From NCBI RefSeq assembly GCF_000203815.1, contig NW_004457695.1, positions 2,106,054 through 2,170,053 of the forward strand: a stretch of 64,000 bases of DNA. The letters run 5' to 3'. Each line of letters opens with the position of its first letter. Position 1 is the first letter of the stretch. The translations under genes were made by a program, and so were the position numbers. The notes beneath the pieces are model-generated. The model was not told where the DNA came from. It was given only the letters and a program-made list of their open reading frames with translations, and ran no database searches. This stretch comes from Cavenderia fasciculata (lineage: Eukaryota; Evosea; Eumycetozoa; Acytosteliales; Cavenderiaceae). Below are positions 49,639 through 59,611 of this stretch, piece by piece.

Positions 49639-50189
49639 ATAAAGAGTTCTAACCACATTATTACTTTACACTTTGTCATTATTACTTTTCCCTTTGTTTG
49701 TTTTTTTTAATAAATTTTACCAATTTTTTCAAAGCTTCGCAGGAGCAAGGGTGATTTGGCTTTTTTTTGGATTTTGGCTCAAATGCTTCGTTTTTCATTT
49801 TTCTTTAATCAGTATGCATTTTGGAGCGAAAAGCAATTTTTTTAATTTTTTTAAAAAAGAGATAAATGTACAGATAGAGTAGAGATAACACATTATTTGT
49901 ACTCAGATGAATTGATTGATTTAAATTGAATTTTTAAATTTTAAATTTGGACCATATATAGCAACTCTGGTAATAAATTAATTAAATTTGCTGCCCCCTT
50001 AATTGGGCGGCGTCGTGCTCCTCCTCCTGACAGGTCAAAAAAAAAATTAACGAAAAATAAAATAAATAGGTCCTTATTTCTGACCCAAAAGGTCTGAAAT
50101 AACAGAATGAGCTTTTTGCTACTGCGAAGACTGATCATGACCAGGTGATGTTTTTTTACTCTTATTAGAAAGTTTAATGATTACACACG
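49639..50189. other. Gap with terminal-inverted-repeat-like segment
   Basis: Contains CTTCGCAGGAGCAA (49735-49748) and, inverted with one mismatch, TTGCTACTGCGAAG (50115-50128). A GC-rich patch around 49990-50035 (CCCCCTTAATTGGGCGGCGT) and the hairpin at 50073-50101 lie between them. No ORF of note. This could be a small non-autonomous element; no clear target-site duplication is visible. Confidence 0.5.
50073..50101. repeat. Short hairpin
   Basis: TTATTTCTGACC pairs with GGTCTGAAATAA (11 of 12) around a CAAAA loop. It lies inside the inverted-repeat-bounded segment 49735-50128. Confidence 0.6.
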
Positions 50190-52112
50190 ATGACTAGTCT
50201 ACTATTATCTTTATCTAATCTATTACTATCACAAATCATATCAGATATTGATGATAATGCAGATATAATATGTTTGTTGTTGACTTGTAAAAAGTTGTAC
50301 AGTAATAGTAGTGTTAGAAGATCGATTAAGTTCAAAGGAATAGAAGTAATCGATAAAGAAAATGGAGATATATCAAAACAGTTTATAGCAACATCTACAC
50401 AATACAATATCAACTCATTTCAAGAAATCTTGGAGAATAGTATATCTGATCAACATGTGATGATACTATCTCGAGAAATCACAGACTATCCTCAATGGAT
50501 ACAACAACGTATCTCTATCTCTGCAGACAGAGTAAACAAGAGTAGTGACATTACAACAGCATTGGTGACGAAATATCAACCAACACTATCGCCCCTAGAT
50601 TCACTCTACGACATACCATCAATCGAGACACTCATCATCAACAAAAATACAACTGCACTCGATCTTAACCATATCTCACGCTTGCCCAATCTAAAACGAC
50701 TATCAGTTCATGCAAAAGGATTGGAGCTTGATCCTCTTCCAACACTCAAGTCTCTAAAACTGCGTATCGACAATACATTCAACCTTGGTGACTTGCAACT
50801 CGACAAATTCGTATCACTGACAGAGTTGACGATAAAGTGTTATTATGTCATAAATCTTGGGACAGGAATCTTACCAAACAGTATAACATCTCTCACTCTG
50901 AGACCGTTATATATTCCCTCACGAGATGCATTCCTTTCATTGACATCGTTGGTTTATCTCAACATAGATCTGAAGGGAGTTGAAAAAGATGATGAACAAT
51001 CCATTCAACAACTATTCATCGATCTTGAGAGTCTATCCAACCTCAAGACACTCATAATCAGTGACGACAGTGATTCAACAGAGGATAGACAGTATAGTCT
51101 AGAGATTACTGTACCTCCATCACTCATCATTCTCCATATCTTTGCTCCATCTGTACAAATCCCAACCCGTTGTAAAATGCCATTGTTGGAGAAATTATAT
51201 GTTCAACAATGCATCTTGGTTCATGGTAGAATCAGTCTATCTTTATCATGCGGCCCATCACTCAAGAAACTTGCTATTTACGAGTGCAAGGAATATCTCG
51301 ATACCAATCCAGACAATATGATCCCATCGACCATTGAAAAGCTATCAATCTATAAACTCTTTGACGATAATCTTGAAGACTGCCAATTCCCACCATCTCT
51401 TACCCACCTATCTGTCAAAGGAGGCTATATTAATGTTCAACTACCAGACACACTCATCAAACTTAAACAACACGTCAAAAACAACAACAACAACAATCAT
51501 CCACTACCTCCCCATTTAAAAAAACTAGTTTGGCATTTTGATAGGGAGGGAATGATGACCTCTTATTTTGAATTCCCATCATCTTATCCACCTCACATTG
51601 AAACACTCCAATTCTTTGATGAAGGTGGTGACTATCGTACAGCAATACCATCAGTCACCAAACACCTATCAATAACATTGACCCAATACCCTAAACAAAA
51701 AAACACACTCTCCATCTTTTCAATTGGATCAAAGATTGCCAAACCCATCTATCATTCACAATGGCTACCATCCAATACAACTCATCTAAATTGCCATCTA
51801 AAAGACACAATGTATGATCATCATGGTGCATTTAGATTAGATGAAGTAATCAACAATACAAAGGTTAGATATTTAAATATCATTTTTTCAAATCGACAAA
51901 CTATTCAATTTACAATTCAAAGATTAGACGCAGACAATAAGAATATATTGGTGTTGGAAAGACAGACACTTCAAGGTGGAATAATCACTCAGCAACGAAC
52001 AAAATCAATCAACAATCAACAACAACAACAATATGATCCAATTTATTTATATTTTGATACTGGTTCTTCTTCTCCATTTGATTTGAATTGGAGTTCAAAA
52101 AATATTAATTAA
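50190..52112 (+). CDS. F-box-like/FNIP-like repeat protein, array gene 14
   Basis: 640 residues from MTSLLLSLSNLLLSQIISDI. F-box-like CLLLTCKKLY and DYPQWIQQRISI are regular. Acidic insert is weak (GVEKDDEQS). Asparagine insertion KNNNNNHPLPPHLKKLVW is seen only here. The C-terminal half nearly equals that of array gene 13, but this copy keeps the second Q-run (NNQQQQQYDP) and has NTKVRYL for NTNVRYL. It ends NWSSKNIN, missing the usual phenylalanine. Confidence 0.85.
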   Translation: MTSLLLSLSNLLLSQIISDIDDNADIICLLLTCKKLYSNSSVRRSIKFKGIEVIDKENGDISKQFIATSTQYNINSFQEILENSISDQHVMILSREITDYPQWIQQRISISADRVNKSSDITTALVTKYQPTLSPLDSLYDIPSIETLIINKNTTALDLNHISRLPNLKRLSVHAKGLELDPLPTLKSLKLRIDNTFNLGDLQLDKFVSLTELTIKCYYVINLGTGILPNSITSLTLRPLYIPSRDAFLSLTSLVYLNIDLKGVEKDDEQSIQQLFIDLESLSNLKTLIISDDSDSTEDRQYSLEITVPPSLIILHIFAPSVQIPTRCKMPLLEKLYVQQCILVHGRISLSLSCGPSLKKLAIYECKEYLDTNPDNMIPSTIEKLSIYKLFDDNLEDCQFPPSLTHLSVKGGYINVQLPDTLIKLKQHVKNNNNNNHPLPPHLKKLVWHFDREGMMTSYFEFPSSYPPHIETLQFFDEGGDYRTAIPSVTKHLSITLTQYPKQKNTLSIFSIGSKIAKPIYHSQWLPSNTTHLNCHLKDTMYDHHGAFRLDEVINNTKVRYLNIIFSNRQTIQFTIQRLDADNKNILVLERQTLQGGIITQQRTKSINNQQQQQYDPIYLYFDTGSSSPFDLNWSSKNIN

Positions 52113-52202
52113 TAAATAAAATAAAGTCTTATTTTTTTTTTCTATTTGTTTTCTTTTTCTCTTTTATTTGTTATTTGTTATTTGTTTAATGATCTACACA
52201 AG

Positions 52203-53719
52203 ATGACTCTATTATTATCTTTATCTAATCTATTACTATCACAAATCATATCAGATATTAACAGTAATGCAGATATAGTATGTTTATTGTTAACTTGTAA
52301 AAAGTTGTACAGTAATAGTAGTATTAGAAGATCGATTCAGTTTAAAGGTATTGAAGCTATAGATGAAGACAAAGGAGTGATATCAAGAAAGTTTTTAACA
52401 ACAGCTACTCGATACAACCTCAACACATTTAAAGATATATTGGAGAATAGTATATCTGATCATCAGGTGATAATACGCAAACAAAATCAATCAGATTGGG
52501 GTTACCCAAATTGGATACAACAACGTATCACTGCAACAGACAGAGTCTATAAAAGTAGTAGTAGTTTTTCAACTGTATTTGTTACAAATTGTAAAGAAGT
52601 ATCAGTGATAGAGTCACTTTACAACATACCATCAATCAAGACACTATTCATTGATAATGAATTATTTACAGTAGATCTTGGCTCTATCGCACTCTTACCT
52701 AATCTACAAATACTATCAGTTCGTGCAAACAAGTTTAATATTGGTATTCACACAACACTCAAATCTTTTACACTAACAGTCTATACTGTCTATACACTTG
52801 GTGACTTGGGATTAGACAAATTTGTATCGTTGACAGAGCTGACACTCAATAGCTTTGTCAATGAGATTGGACCAGGCCTATTACCAACTACTCTGACATC
52901 ACTCACTATTAAACCAAAGGATATTCCACCAAGAGATACATTCGTTTCATTAAAGTCACTATTGTACCTCAATATACGAATATTCAAGTACGCAATAGAC
53001 AAAGTGGTACAAGAACAACAATTCATCGATCTAGATGGTTTATCCAAACTAGAGACACTATCTTTTATTGCAATGGGTGATAAAAAAAGAGAAAAGAAGG
53101 ACTGTATGTCGATTAGTGTACCTCCTTCAATCAAGACACTAACAGTTTGGTCAGACTCAGTACAAATCCCATCTGATTGTCGAATGCCACTATTGGAGAA
53201 ACTGTGTGTGCAACAAAGAGTATTTATTGATGGAAAGATTAGTCTGACATCATGCCAATCTCTCAAGAAACTAGCTATTTATGCATGTGTAGAACCAATG
53301 CCAGCCAATATCAACATACCGTCCACAGTTGAAAGGCTTACCATTGATACACATAGATCCACTCAATCTATACTTGGACAAATTGTATTCCCACCATTAC
53401 TTACTCATCTATCGTTTGATGAAAACTATGACGTCGAAGGGTCTGTTCAACTACCTGAATCACTCATTAAACTAAAACAAACGGTTAATCTCGAGAGTAT
53501 CCTTGGGTTCGTATGGGAATCACAATATTTACCTCCATCTTCATACCCAGCCAATCTTGAAACACTCAACCTACTCGAAATCAAAGGTGATTGTACCATT
53601 GGCAATTTACCACCGACCATCAAACATTTATCAATGCGTTTGACCTTCCCATTACTCAAAGTTGCATTGAAAATATATTCAATCAGCCCCACGATAAACA
53701 AACCAGTCATTGATCAATC

Positions 53720-53776
<57 letters not shown>

Positions 53777-54119
53777 GCTACCACACAATACAACACATCT
53801 AACTTGCAACCTCCAAAACTATACCCCTGGTTCCGGATTTAGATTAGATGAAATAATCAATCACACCAATGTTAGATATTTAAATATCACTATTACAAAC
53901 TCAAACTATCAATTTTCAATTCAAAGATTGGACCCAGACAACAACAATGTATTGGTATTGGAAACAAAGTCACTTCAAGGTGGAATAATCACTCAACGAC
54001 AGAGAAAATCAATTGATCCAATTTATTTATATTTTGAAACTAGTTATGAATCTCCATTTGGCTTGCCCATGAAATGGACAAGTACTTTTGACCCACAAAA
54101 TATAATTAAAGGTGTATAA
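52203..54119 (+). CDS. F-box-like/FNIP-like repeat protein, array gene 15, longest poly-Q
   Basis: 638 residues from MTLLLSLSNLLLSQIISDIN. The upstream open stretch from 52146 looks like a signal peptide (FSFSLLFVICYLF) but is T-rich leader with no ATG and no counterpart in paralogs. YPNWIQQRITATDRVYKSSS departs from the usual ADKSGITTALV. No acidic insert. The LPQHLKKLVW repeat is contracted to ILGFVWESQ. The internal Q-run is about 20 residues of nearly pure CAA (about 53718-53774), the longest in the array, and the second Q site is empty (RKSIDPIYLYF). It ends STFDPQNIIKGV. Confidence 0.85.
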
Positions 54120-54225
54120 AAAAAAATAAAGAAGAAAAAGCTTTTTTTTGTTTAATTATTTTCTTTTTTTTTCTGTTTTGACAAGCCCTCTTTTTTGTTT
54201 TTTACTTTCATTATTTGTTCATGAC

Positions 54226-55130
54226 ATGATGAACAGTCTATTATCTTTATCTAATCTAATACTATTACAAATCATAACAGATATTGAAAATAATGGAGAT
54301 ATAGTTAGTTTTATGTTAACTTGTAAAAGGATATATCATAATAGTATTAGAAGAGTGATTCGATTTAAAAGAATAGAAGCTATTGATACCAAAATTGGAA
54401 AAATATCACAACACTTTATAACCACAGTTAATCTATTCAACATCAACTAATTTAAGATATATTTGGGAATAGTATACCCCATCATCAGGTTATATTTAAT
54501 AATCTTGATTTTGATGAACGAGACGAAGAATATCCTCAATGGATAAAAGAACGAATCTATGCAGACAGAGCTGACCAAAGTGGTATTACAACATTTTTAG
54601 TGCCAGATAATTTAATATCAATGCCATTACACCAAGTCTCTGACTATTAATTTCAAAATGATGAACGGTACCCTATTATCGACTTGGGACTTGCTAAATT
54701 CGTATCTCTGTTGTCATCCTCATCACTCAAGAAACTGTTAATTTACAAGTGCTTTGACATCTTTCCAGCCAATATCATCCCATCCACTATCGAGAGGCTT
54801 ACAATACGTATCTGGACCGAAGAATACACACTTGATCAAGTTAGTGACCATCAACTTTCGTTTAATGAGTGATTTTGGGAACTTTTGGTCATCCTTGATG
54901 TAGAAGTCACAATGTGCCTTGATAGTTAGATGAGTAAGTGATGGAGGCCATCTCTAGAATCCCTAAAAATCTACAATGGGTGTCACAATGGCTACCATTC
55001 AATACTACTCATTTGACTTGCAACCTTATTAACAAAGGGGATCCAAAGGTGTCGTTTAGATTAGACCAAGTAATCAATCACACCAATGTTAGATGTTTAT
55101 GTCTCATGATTGCCAAGACAACTATCCCTC
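54226..55130 (+). pseudogene. F-box-like family relic
   Basis: Has a start (MMNSLLSLSNLILLQIITDI) after the GTTCATGAC leader and an intact F-box-like region to 54450, where a stop falls in the NLFNIN block. Pieces matching QWIKERI, SSSLKKLLIYKC and IIPSTIERLTI follow in different frames with large deletions of the repeat domain. WLPFNTTHLTC and FRLDQVINHTNVRCL are readable near 54995-55100, after which the tail is lost. It ends about 110 bases before the next intact gene. If translated it would give an isolated F-box-like peptide of about 75 residues. Confidence 0.78.
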
Positions 55131-55241
55131 ATCACAAAACTCGTGAACACATATTGCAATTTCCAAGAATATTTTTTTTTGTTTGACCTTTGAAGCAAAA
55201 CTTGGGTACAACTCTTTTTGTTGATATGATTACACAATTTC

Positions 55242-57134
55242 ATGATGACGAGTCTATTATCTTTATCTAATCTTTTACTATTACAAATCATATCAGATAT
55301 TGACTGCAGTAATTCAGATATAGTATGTTTATTGTTGACATGTAAACAGTTATATCATAATAGCAGTATTAGAAGATTGATTAGATTTAAAGGAATAGCA
55401 GCTGTAGATGAAAACAAAGGAAGGATATCACTACAGTTTATAGCAACAGCTACTCTATTCAACCTCAACACATTTAAAGATATATTGGAGAATAGTATAT
55501 CTGATCATCAGGTGATATTAAATATCCCTGATCTAGACAAATACTATCAATTGAAATGGATACAACAACGCATCTCGTCTGCAAATAGAGCTGATAAAAG
55601 TGGTATTACAACTGCATTGGTCACTAATGTACTATCAATACCACTAAAACAACTCTACTCGATACCATCAATCGAGACACTATTCATTAATCAATACGGT
55701 GATTTGGTAGATCTTGGTCATATCTCAGTCTTACCACAACTACAACGACTATCAGTTCATGCAAAGCATTTGATTCTAGGTCAACACACAACACTCAAGT
55801 CTCTTAAACTAGATATCACTACCGATTGCACACTAAGTGACTTGGGGTTGGATAAATTCGTATCGTTGACAGAGTTGGAATTGATTAATTATTTTGTGTC
55901 AGAGATTAGTCCTGGTCTGTTGCCAAACAGTCTGACGTCACTCACTCTGCCAACGTTTGATATACCTCGACGAGATACATTCCTTTCATTGACATCACTA
56001 GTGTACCTCCATATTGACATGGACAATGATTCATTGGAAGGAGTGAATGAACACCCATTCATCGATCTCGAGTCTCTATCAACCCTCAAGACACTCAAAA
56101 TATATGCCGGTAAAGATGAAGGGGATATCAGTATATCTATTAGTGTACCTCCTTCACTCAACACTCTTGACCTCTGTACCTCAAATGTACAAATCCCCAC
56201 TCGTTGTCAAATGCCAATGTTGGAGAAATTGTATGTTGAACAAATCTTATTGGTTAAAGAAAGTATCAATGTTTTATCACAGTGTCCATCGATAACGAAA
56301 CTAGTTATCAACGATTGCTTTGCAATCGTGCCAGCCAATATCATCCCATCGACTCTTGAAAAGCTTACCATTCGTAAAGACACCATTGTACTAGGACATG
56401 TTGTGTTGCCACAATCTCTCACTCATCTAACTATTACTGGATACTATGAGCCAATTAAACTCCCAGAATCACTCATTAAACTAAAACAGACAATCGACAT
56501 TACATCTCCAGCTTTGCTCCCTCAACATTTGAAAAAACTGGTTTGGTTCAAATCTCCAAGCCAATACACTTTGGCACTCCCATCATCCTATCCACCTAAT
56601 CTTGAAACACTAGATCTCTCTGGTATCGAAGATGAATTTACCATCGATGTACCACCAACAATCAAATATCTATCAATATCTTTGTATCCATTATCAAACA
56701 TCGGGCAAACAAACCCTCCTCCAATCTATACAATCAGTACAAAGATTAGCAAACCTACACAATTGTTGTCACAATGGCTACCACTCAATACAACTCATCT
56801 AACTTGCTGCCTAAAAGAAGTTTCAACAAGGGAGGTGGCATTTAGATTAGATCAAGTAATCAATCACACCAATGTTAGATATTTATCTATCGTCAGTTAT
56901 TCAAAAACCTATCAATTTTCAATTCAAAGATTAGATTTGGACAATAGAAATGTATTGGTATTAGAAACAAAGTCACTTCAAGGTGGAATAATCACTCAAC
57001 AACAAAGAATATCAATCAACAACACTCAACAACAACAACAATACGATCCAATTTATTTATATTTTGATATTGATCATGGTTCTTCATTTGGTTTGAATTG
57101 GAGATTTTTCCAAACAATGATAAGAAAGAATTAG
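55242..57134 (+). CDS. F-box-like/FNIP-like repeat protein, array gene 16
   Basis: 630 residues from MMTSLLSLSNLLLLQIISDI (the second ATG at 55245 is the family position). DKYYQLKWIQQRIS replaces DYPQWIQQR. No acidic insert (DNDSLEGVNEHPFIDLESL). HISVLPQLQRLSVHAKHL and DITTDCTLSDLGLDK are shared with array gene 17. The internal Q-run is absent (KPTQLLSQWLPLN); the second is TQQQQQYDP. The tail is typical, ending FFQTMIRKN. Confidence 0.85.
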   Translation: MMTSLLSLSNLLLLQIISDIDCSNSDIVCLLLTCKQLYHNSSIRRLIRFKGIAAVDENKGRISLQFIATATLFNLNTFKDILENSISDHQVILNIPDLDKYYQLKWIQQRISSANRADKSGITTALVTNVLSIPLKQLYSIPSIETLFINQYGDLVDLGHISVLPQLQRLSVHAKHLILGQHTTLKSLKLDITTDCTLSDLGLDKFVSLTELELINYFVSEISPGLLPNSLTSLTLPTFDIPRRDTFLSLTSLVYLHIDMDNDSLEGVNEHPFIDLESLSTLKTLKIYAGKDEGDISISISVPPSLNTLDLCTSNVQIPTRCQMPMLEKLYVEQILLVKESINVLSQCPSITKLVINDCFAIVPANIIPSTLEKLTIRKDTIVLGHVVLPQSLTHLTITGYYEPIKLPESLIKLKQTIDITSPALLPQHLKKLVWFKSPSQYTLALPSSYPPNLETLDLSGIEDEFTIDVPPTIKYLSISLYPLSNIGQTNPPPIYTISTKISKPTQLLSQWLPLNTTHLTCCLKEVSTREVAFRLDQVINHTNVRYLSIVSYSKTYQFSIQRLDLDNRNVLVLETKSLQGGIITQQQRISINNTQQQQQYDPIYLYFDIDHGSSFGLNWRFFQTMIRKN

Positions 57135-57228
57135 ATAAATAAATAATAAATATACCATTAAAAATAGTATAACATTTTCTTCTTTTTTTTATGCAACCAA
57201 TTTTGTTTTTGAATGATTGCAAACACCA

Positions 57229-59049
57229 ATGACTCTACTATTATCTTTATCTAATCTATTACTATTACATATCATATCAGATATTAACAACAATGGAGAT
57301 ATAGTATGTTTGCTGTTAACTTGTAAAAAGTTGTATCGTAATAGTGCTTTAAGAAGATCGATTCAGTTTAAAGGTTTAGAAGTGATAGATACGAAAAAGA
57401 GAGAGATATCAAACCAATTTATAGCAACAGCTACTCGATTCAACATCAACTCATTTAGAGATATATTAGAGAATAGTATATCTGATCAACATATCATCAT
57501 TCCGAGTCAATGCTCACTCTTTCCTCAATGGATACAACAACATATCTCTCTGATTGATAGAGCCGACAAGAGTGACATTACAAAAGCATTGGTGATAAAT
57601 TATGAACCAACACTACTACAACCACTTCTCAACTCTATACCATCAATCAAGACACTATTCATTAAACAATACGACCAAGATATGCTCGATCTTGGTCATA
57701 TCTCAGTCTTACCACAACTACAACGACTATCAGTTTTTGCAAAGCAGTTGAATCTAGGTCAACACACAACACTCAAGTCTCTTGAACTAGATATCACTAC
57801 CGATTGCACACTAAGTGACTTGGGGTTGGACAAGTTGGTATCGTTGACAGAGTTGGCATTGAATAATTATTTTGTGATGCAGATTGCTCCAGGTCTGTTG
57901 CCAAGCAGTTTGGCATCACTCACTCTGAGAAAGTTGGATATACCTCGACGAGATACATTCCTTTCATTGACATCGCTGGTGTACCTCCGTATCGACCTGG
58001 ACAGGGATTTAACTAAAGGAGTGAATGAACAACCATTCATCGATCTCGATACTCTATCCAACCTCACAACACTCGAGATATATGCCCGAAAATACCTAGA
58101 TCCCAGTGTATCGATTAGTGTAAATGTACCTCCCTCCCTCAAGATTCTTAACCTCTGTAGCCCATATGTACAAATCCCATCCGATTGTCGAATGCCACTG
58201 TTGGAAAAATTGTATATTGAACAAAGCCTATTAATTAAAGATAGAATCAATCTATGGCCACAGTGTCCATCGATAAAGAAACTAGTTATTCGCAATTGCT
58301 TTGAAACTTTTCCACCCCATACCAACATCCCATGTACTCTTAAAAAACTTACCATTCGTAAATCCCCCAATAGATATATACTTGGACAATTTATGTTGCC
58401 ATCATTACTCACTCATCTAACTATTACTGGAGACTATGAGTCAGCCATACTCCCTCTATCGCTCATTAAACTAAAACAATCATTCTATAATACACCTCGA
58501 GAATTGCTTCCTTGGCATTTAAAAAAACTCGTTTGGTTCAAATCTCCTGACCAAGAGACATTGGTATTCCCATCATCCTATCCACTCAATCTTGAAACAC
58601 TCGATCTCTTTGGTATCGAAGATGACTATACCCTCGATGTACCACCGACCATCAAATATCTATCAATATCTTTGAACCAGCTACAAAGAGCCATTCCAGT
58701 CTATTCAATCTGTTCAAAGATTTCCAACCCTACACAACTTTTACCACAATGGCTGCCACCCAATACAACACATCTAACTTGTTATTTAAAAGATGTTTCG
58801 ACAATAGAGGTGGCATTTAGATTAGATCAAGTAATCAATCACACCAATGTTAGATATTTAGATATCATCATCAAACTTTCAAAAACCTATCAATTTTCAA
58901 TTCAAAGATTAGACCCAGACAACAGCAATGTATTGGTATTGGAAACAAAGTCACTTCAAGGTGGAATAATCACTCGAAAAAGAAAATCAATCAATTATTT
59001 ATATATTGAAGCTGGTGACTCATTTGGGTTGAAATGGAGAATAATATAA
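57229..59049 (+). CDS. F-box-like/FNIP-like repeat protein, array gene 17 (shortest)
   Basis: 606 residues from MTLLLSLSNLLLLHIISDIN; the frame is open four codons upstream but without ATG. It is the sister of array gene 16 across the repeat domain (RRDTFLSLTSLVYLRIDLD, KGVNEQPFIDL). Both Q-runs are missing and the last segment is contracted: IITRKRKSINYLYIEAG lacks the Q-rich linker and the DPI of DPIYLYF. It ends GLKWRII. SNQFIATATRFNINSFRDIL and FPQWIQQHIS are close to standard. Confidence 0.85.
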   Translation: MTLLLSLSNLLLLHIISDINNNGDIVCLLLTCKKLYRNSALRRSIQFKGLEVIDTKKREISNQFIATATRFNINSFRDILENSISDQHIIIPSQCSLFPQWIQQHISLIDRADKSDITKALVINYEPTLLQPLLNSIPSIKTLFIKQYDQDMLDLGHISVLPQLQRLSVFAKQLNLGQHTTLKSLELDITTDCTLSDLGLDKLVSLTELALNNYFVMQIAPGLLPSSLASLTLRKLDIPRRDTFLSLTSLVYLRIDLDRDLTKGVNEQPFIDLDTLSNLTTLEIYARKYLDPSVSISVNVPPSLKILNLCSPYVQIPSDCRMPLLEKLYIEQSLLIKDRINLWPQCPSIKKLVIRNCFETFPPHTNIPCTLKKLTIRKSPNRYILGQFMLPSLLTHLTITGDYESAILPLSLIKLKQSFYNTPRELLPWHLKKLVWFKSPDQETLVFPSSYPLNLETLDLFGIEDDYTLDVPPTIKYLSISLNQLQRAIPVYSICSKISNPTQLLPQWLPPNTTHLTCYLKDVSTIEVAFRLDQVINHTNVRYLDIIIKLSKTYQFSIQRLDPDNSNVLVLETKSLQGGIITRKRKSINYLYIEAGDSFGLKWRII

Positions 59050-59090
59050 TATTTATATATCCAACACTTTGAACAATTTAAAAAAATAAA

Positions 59091-59302
59091 GTGGTTTAAA
59101 GGAATTGATATTATCGATACAGATAAAGGAAAGATATCAGAAAAGTTTATAGCAGCAGCAACTAGATTCCACCTCTTCTCTTTTAAAGATATATTATATA
59201 ATCAATCAGAGAAATCAATATCATTGCATTCATTTCCATTTCAGTAGCGGCTCCTCCTGTCCATTGGAATTTAATTGGAGCTTTAGTAATAATCAAAAAT
59301 AA
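59091..59302 (+). pseudogene. F-box-like family relic reduced to its two ends
   Basis: The first 110 bases read FKGIDIIDTDKGKISEKF, then FIAAATRFHLFSFKDIL, the end of the F-box-like region and the next block. After about 40 unrelated bases, SIGI/PLEFNWSFSNNQK and a TAA match the last residues of the family. About 1.7 kb between the two ends is missing. It lies 42 bases after the stop of array gene 17. Confidence 0.7.
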
Positions 59303-59611
59303 ACAACAGTCAAATGACAGAGTCTGTATCATTCGGCTATAATAATCAGATATAGGATATCCAAATAATAACAAAGTTGGTTTTGAAAAAAAAAAAAAAA
59401 GAGAAGAACAAAAAAGGAATAAATAACGTGATGGCACAACTTCTTCTTGATTCTTATCTACATATTCAATCACAAGAAGTAGTAGTGAGTGGATAGAACC
59501 TTAGAAATAACCTGTTAATAATTGTAAACTTTTGTTTGATCCAACCAAAATTTAAAAAAAATAATCAATACTTTGTTACTTTGACACCCAGTTCGCAATG
59601 ATCACACAAAG
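59303..59611. other. Gap before array gene 18
   Basis: AT-rich with an A15 run near 59388. No coding or RNA signal seen; it should hold the promoter of the next gene. Confidence 0.5.

Noticed and set aside
52146-52202. Signal-peptide-like extension (FSFSLLFVICYLF) before array gene 15, and similar ones before genes 3, 10 and 11
   Set aside because: These are T-rich promoter or leader sequences in frame by chance; paralog alignment and the repeated leader motifs place the start at MTLLL or MTSxLL.
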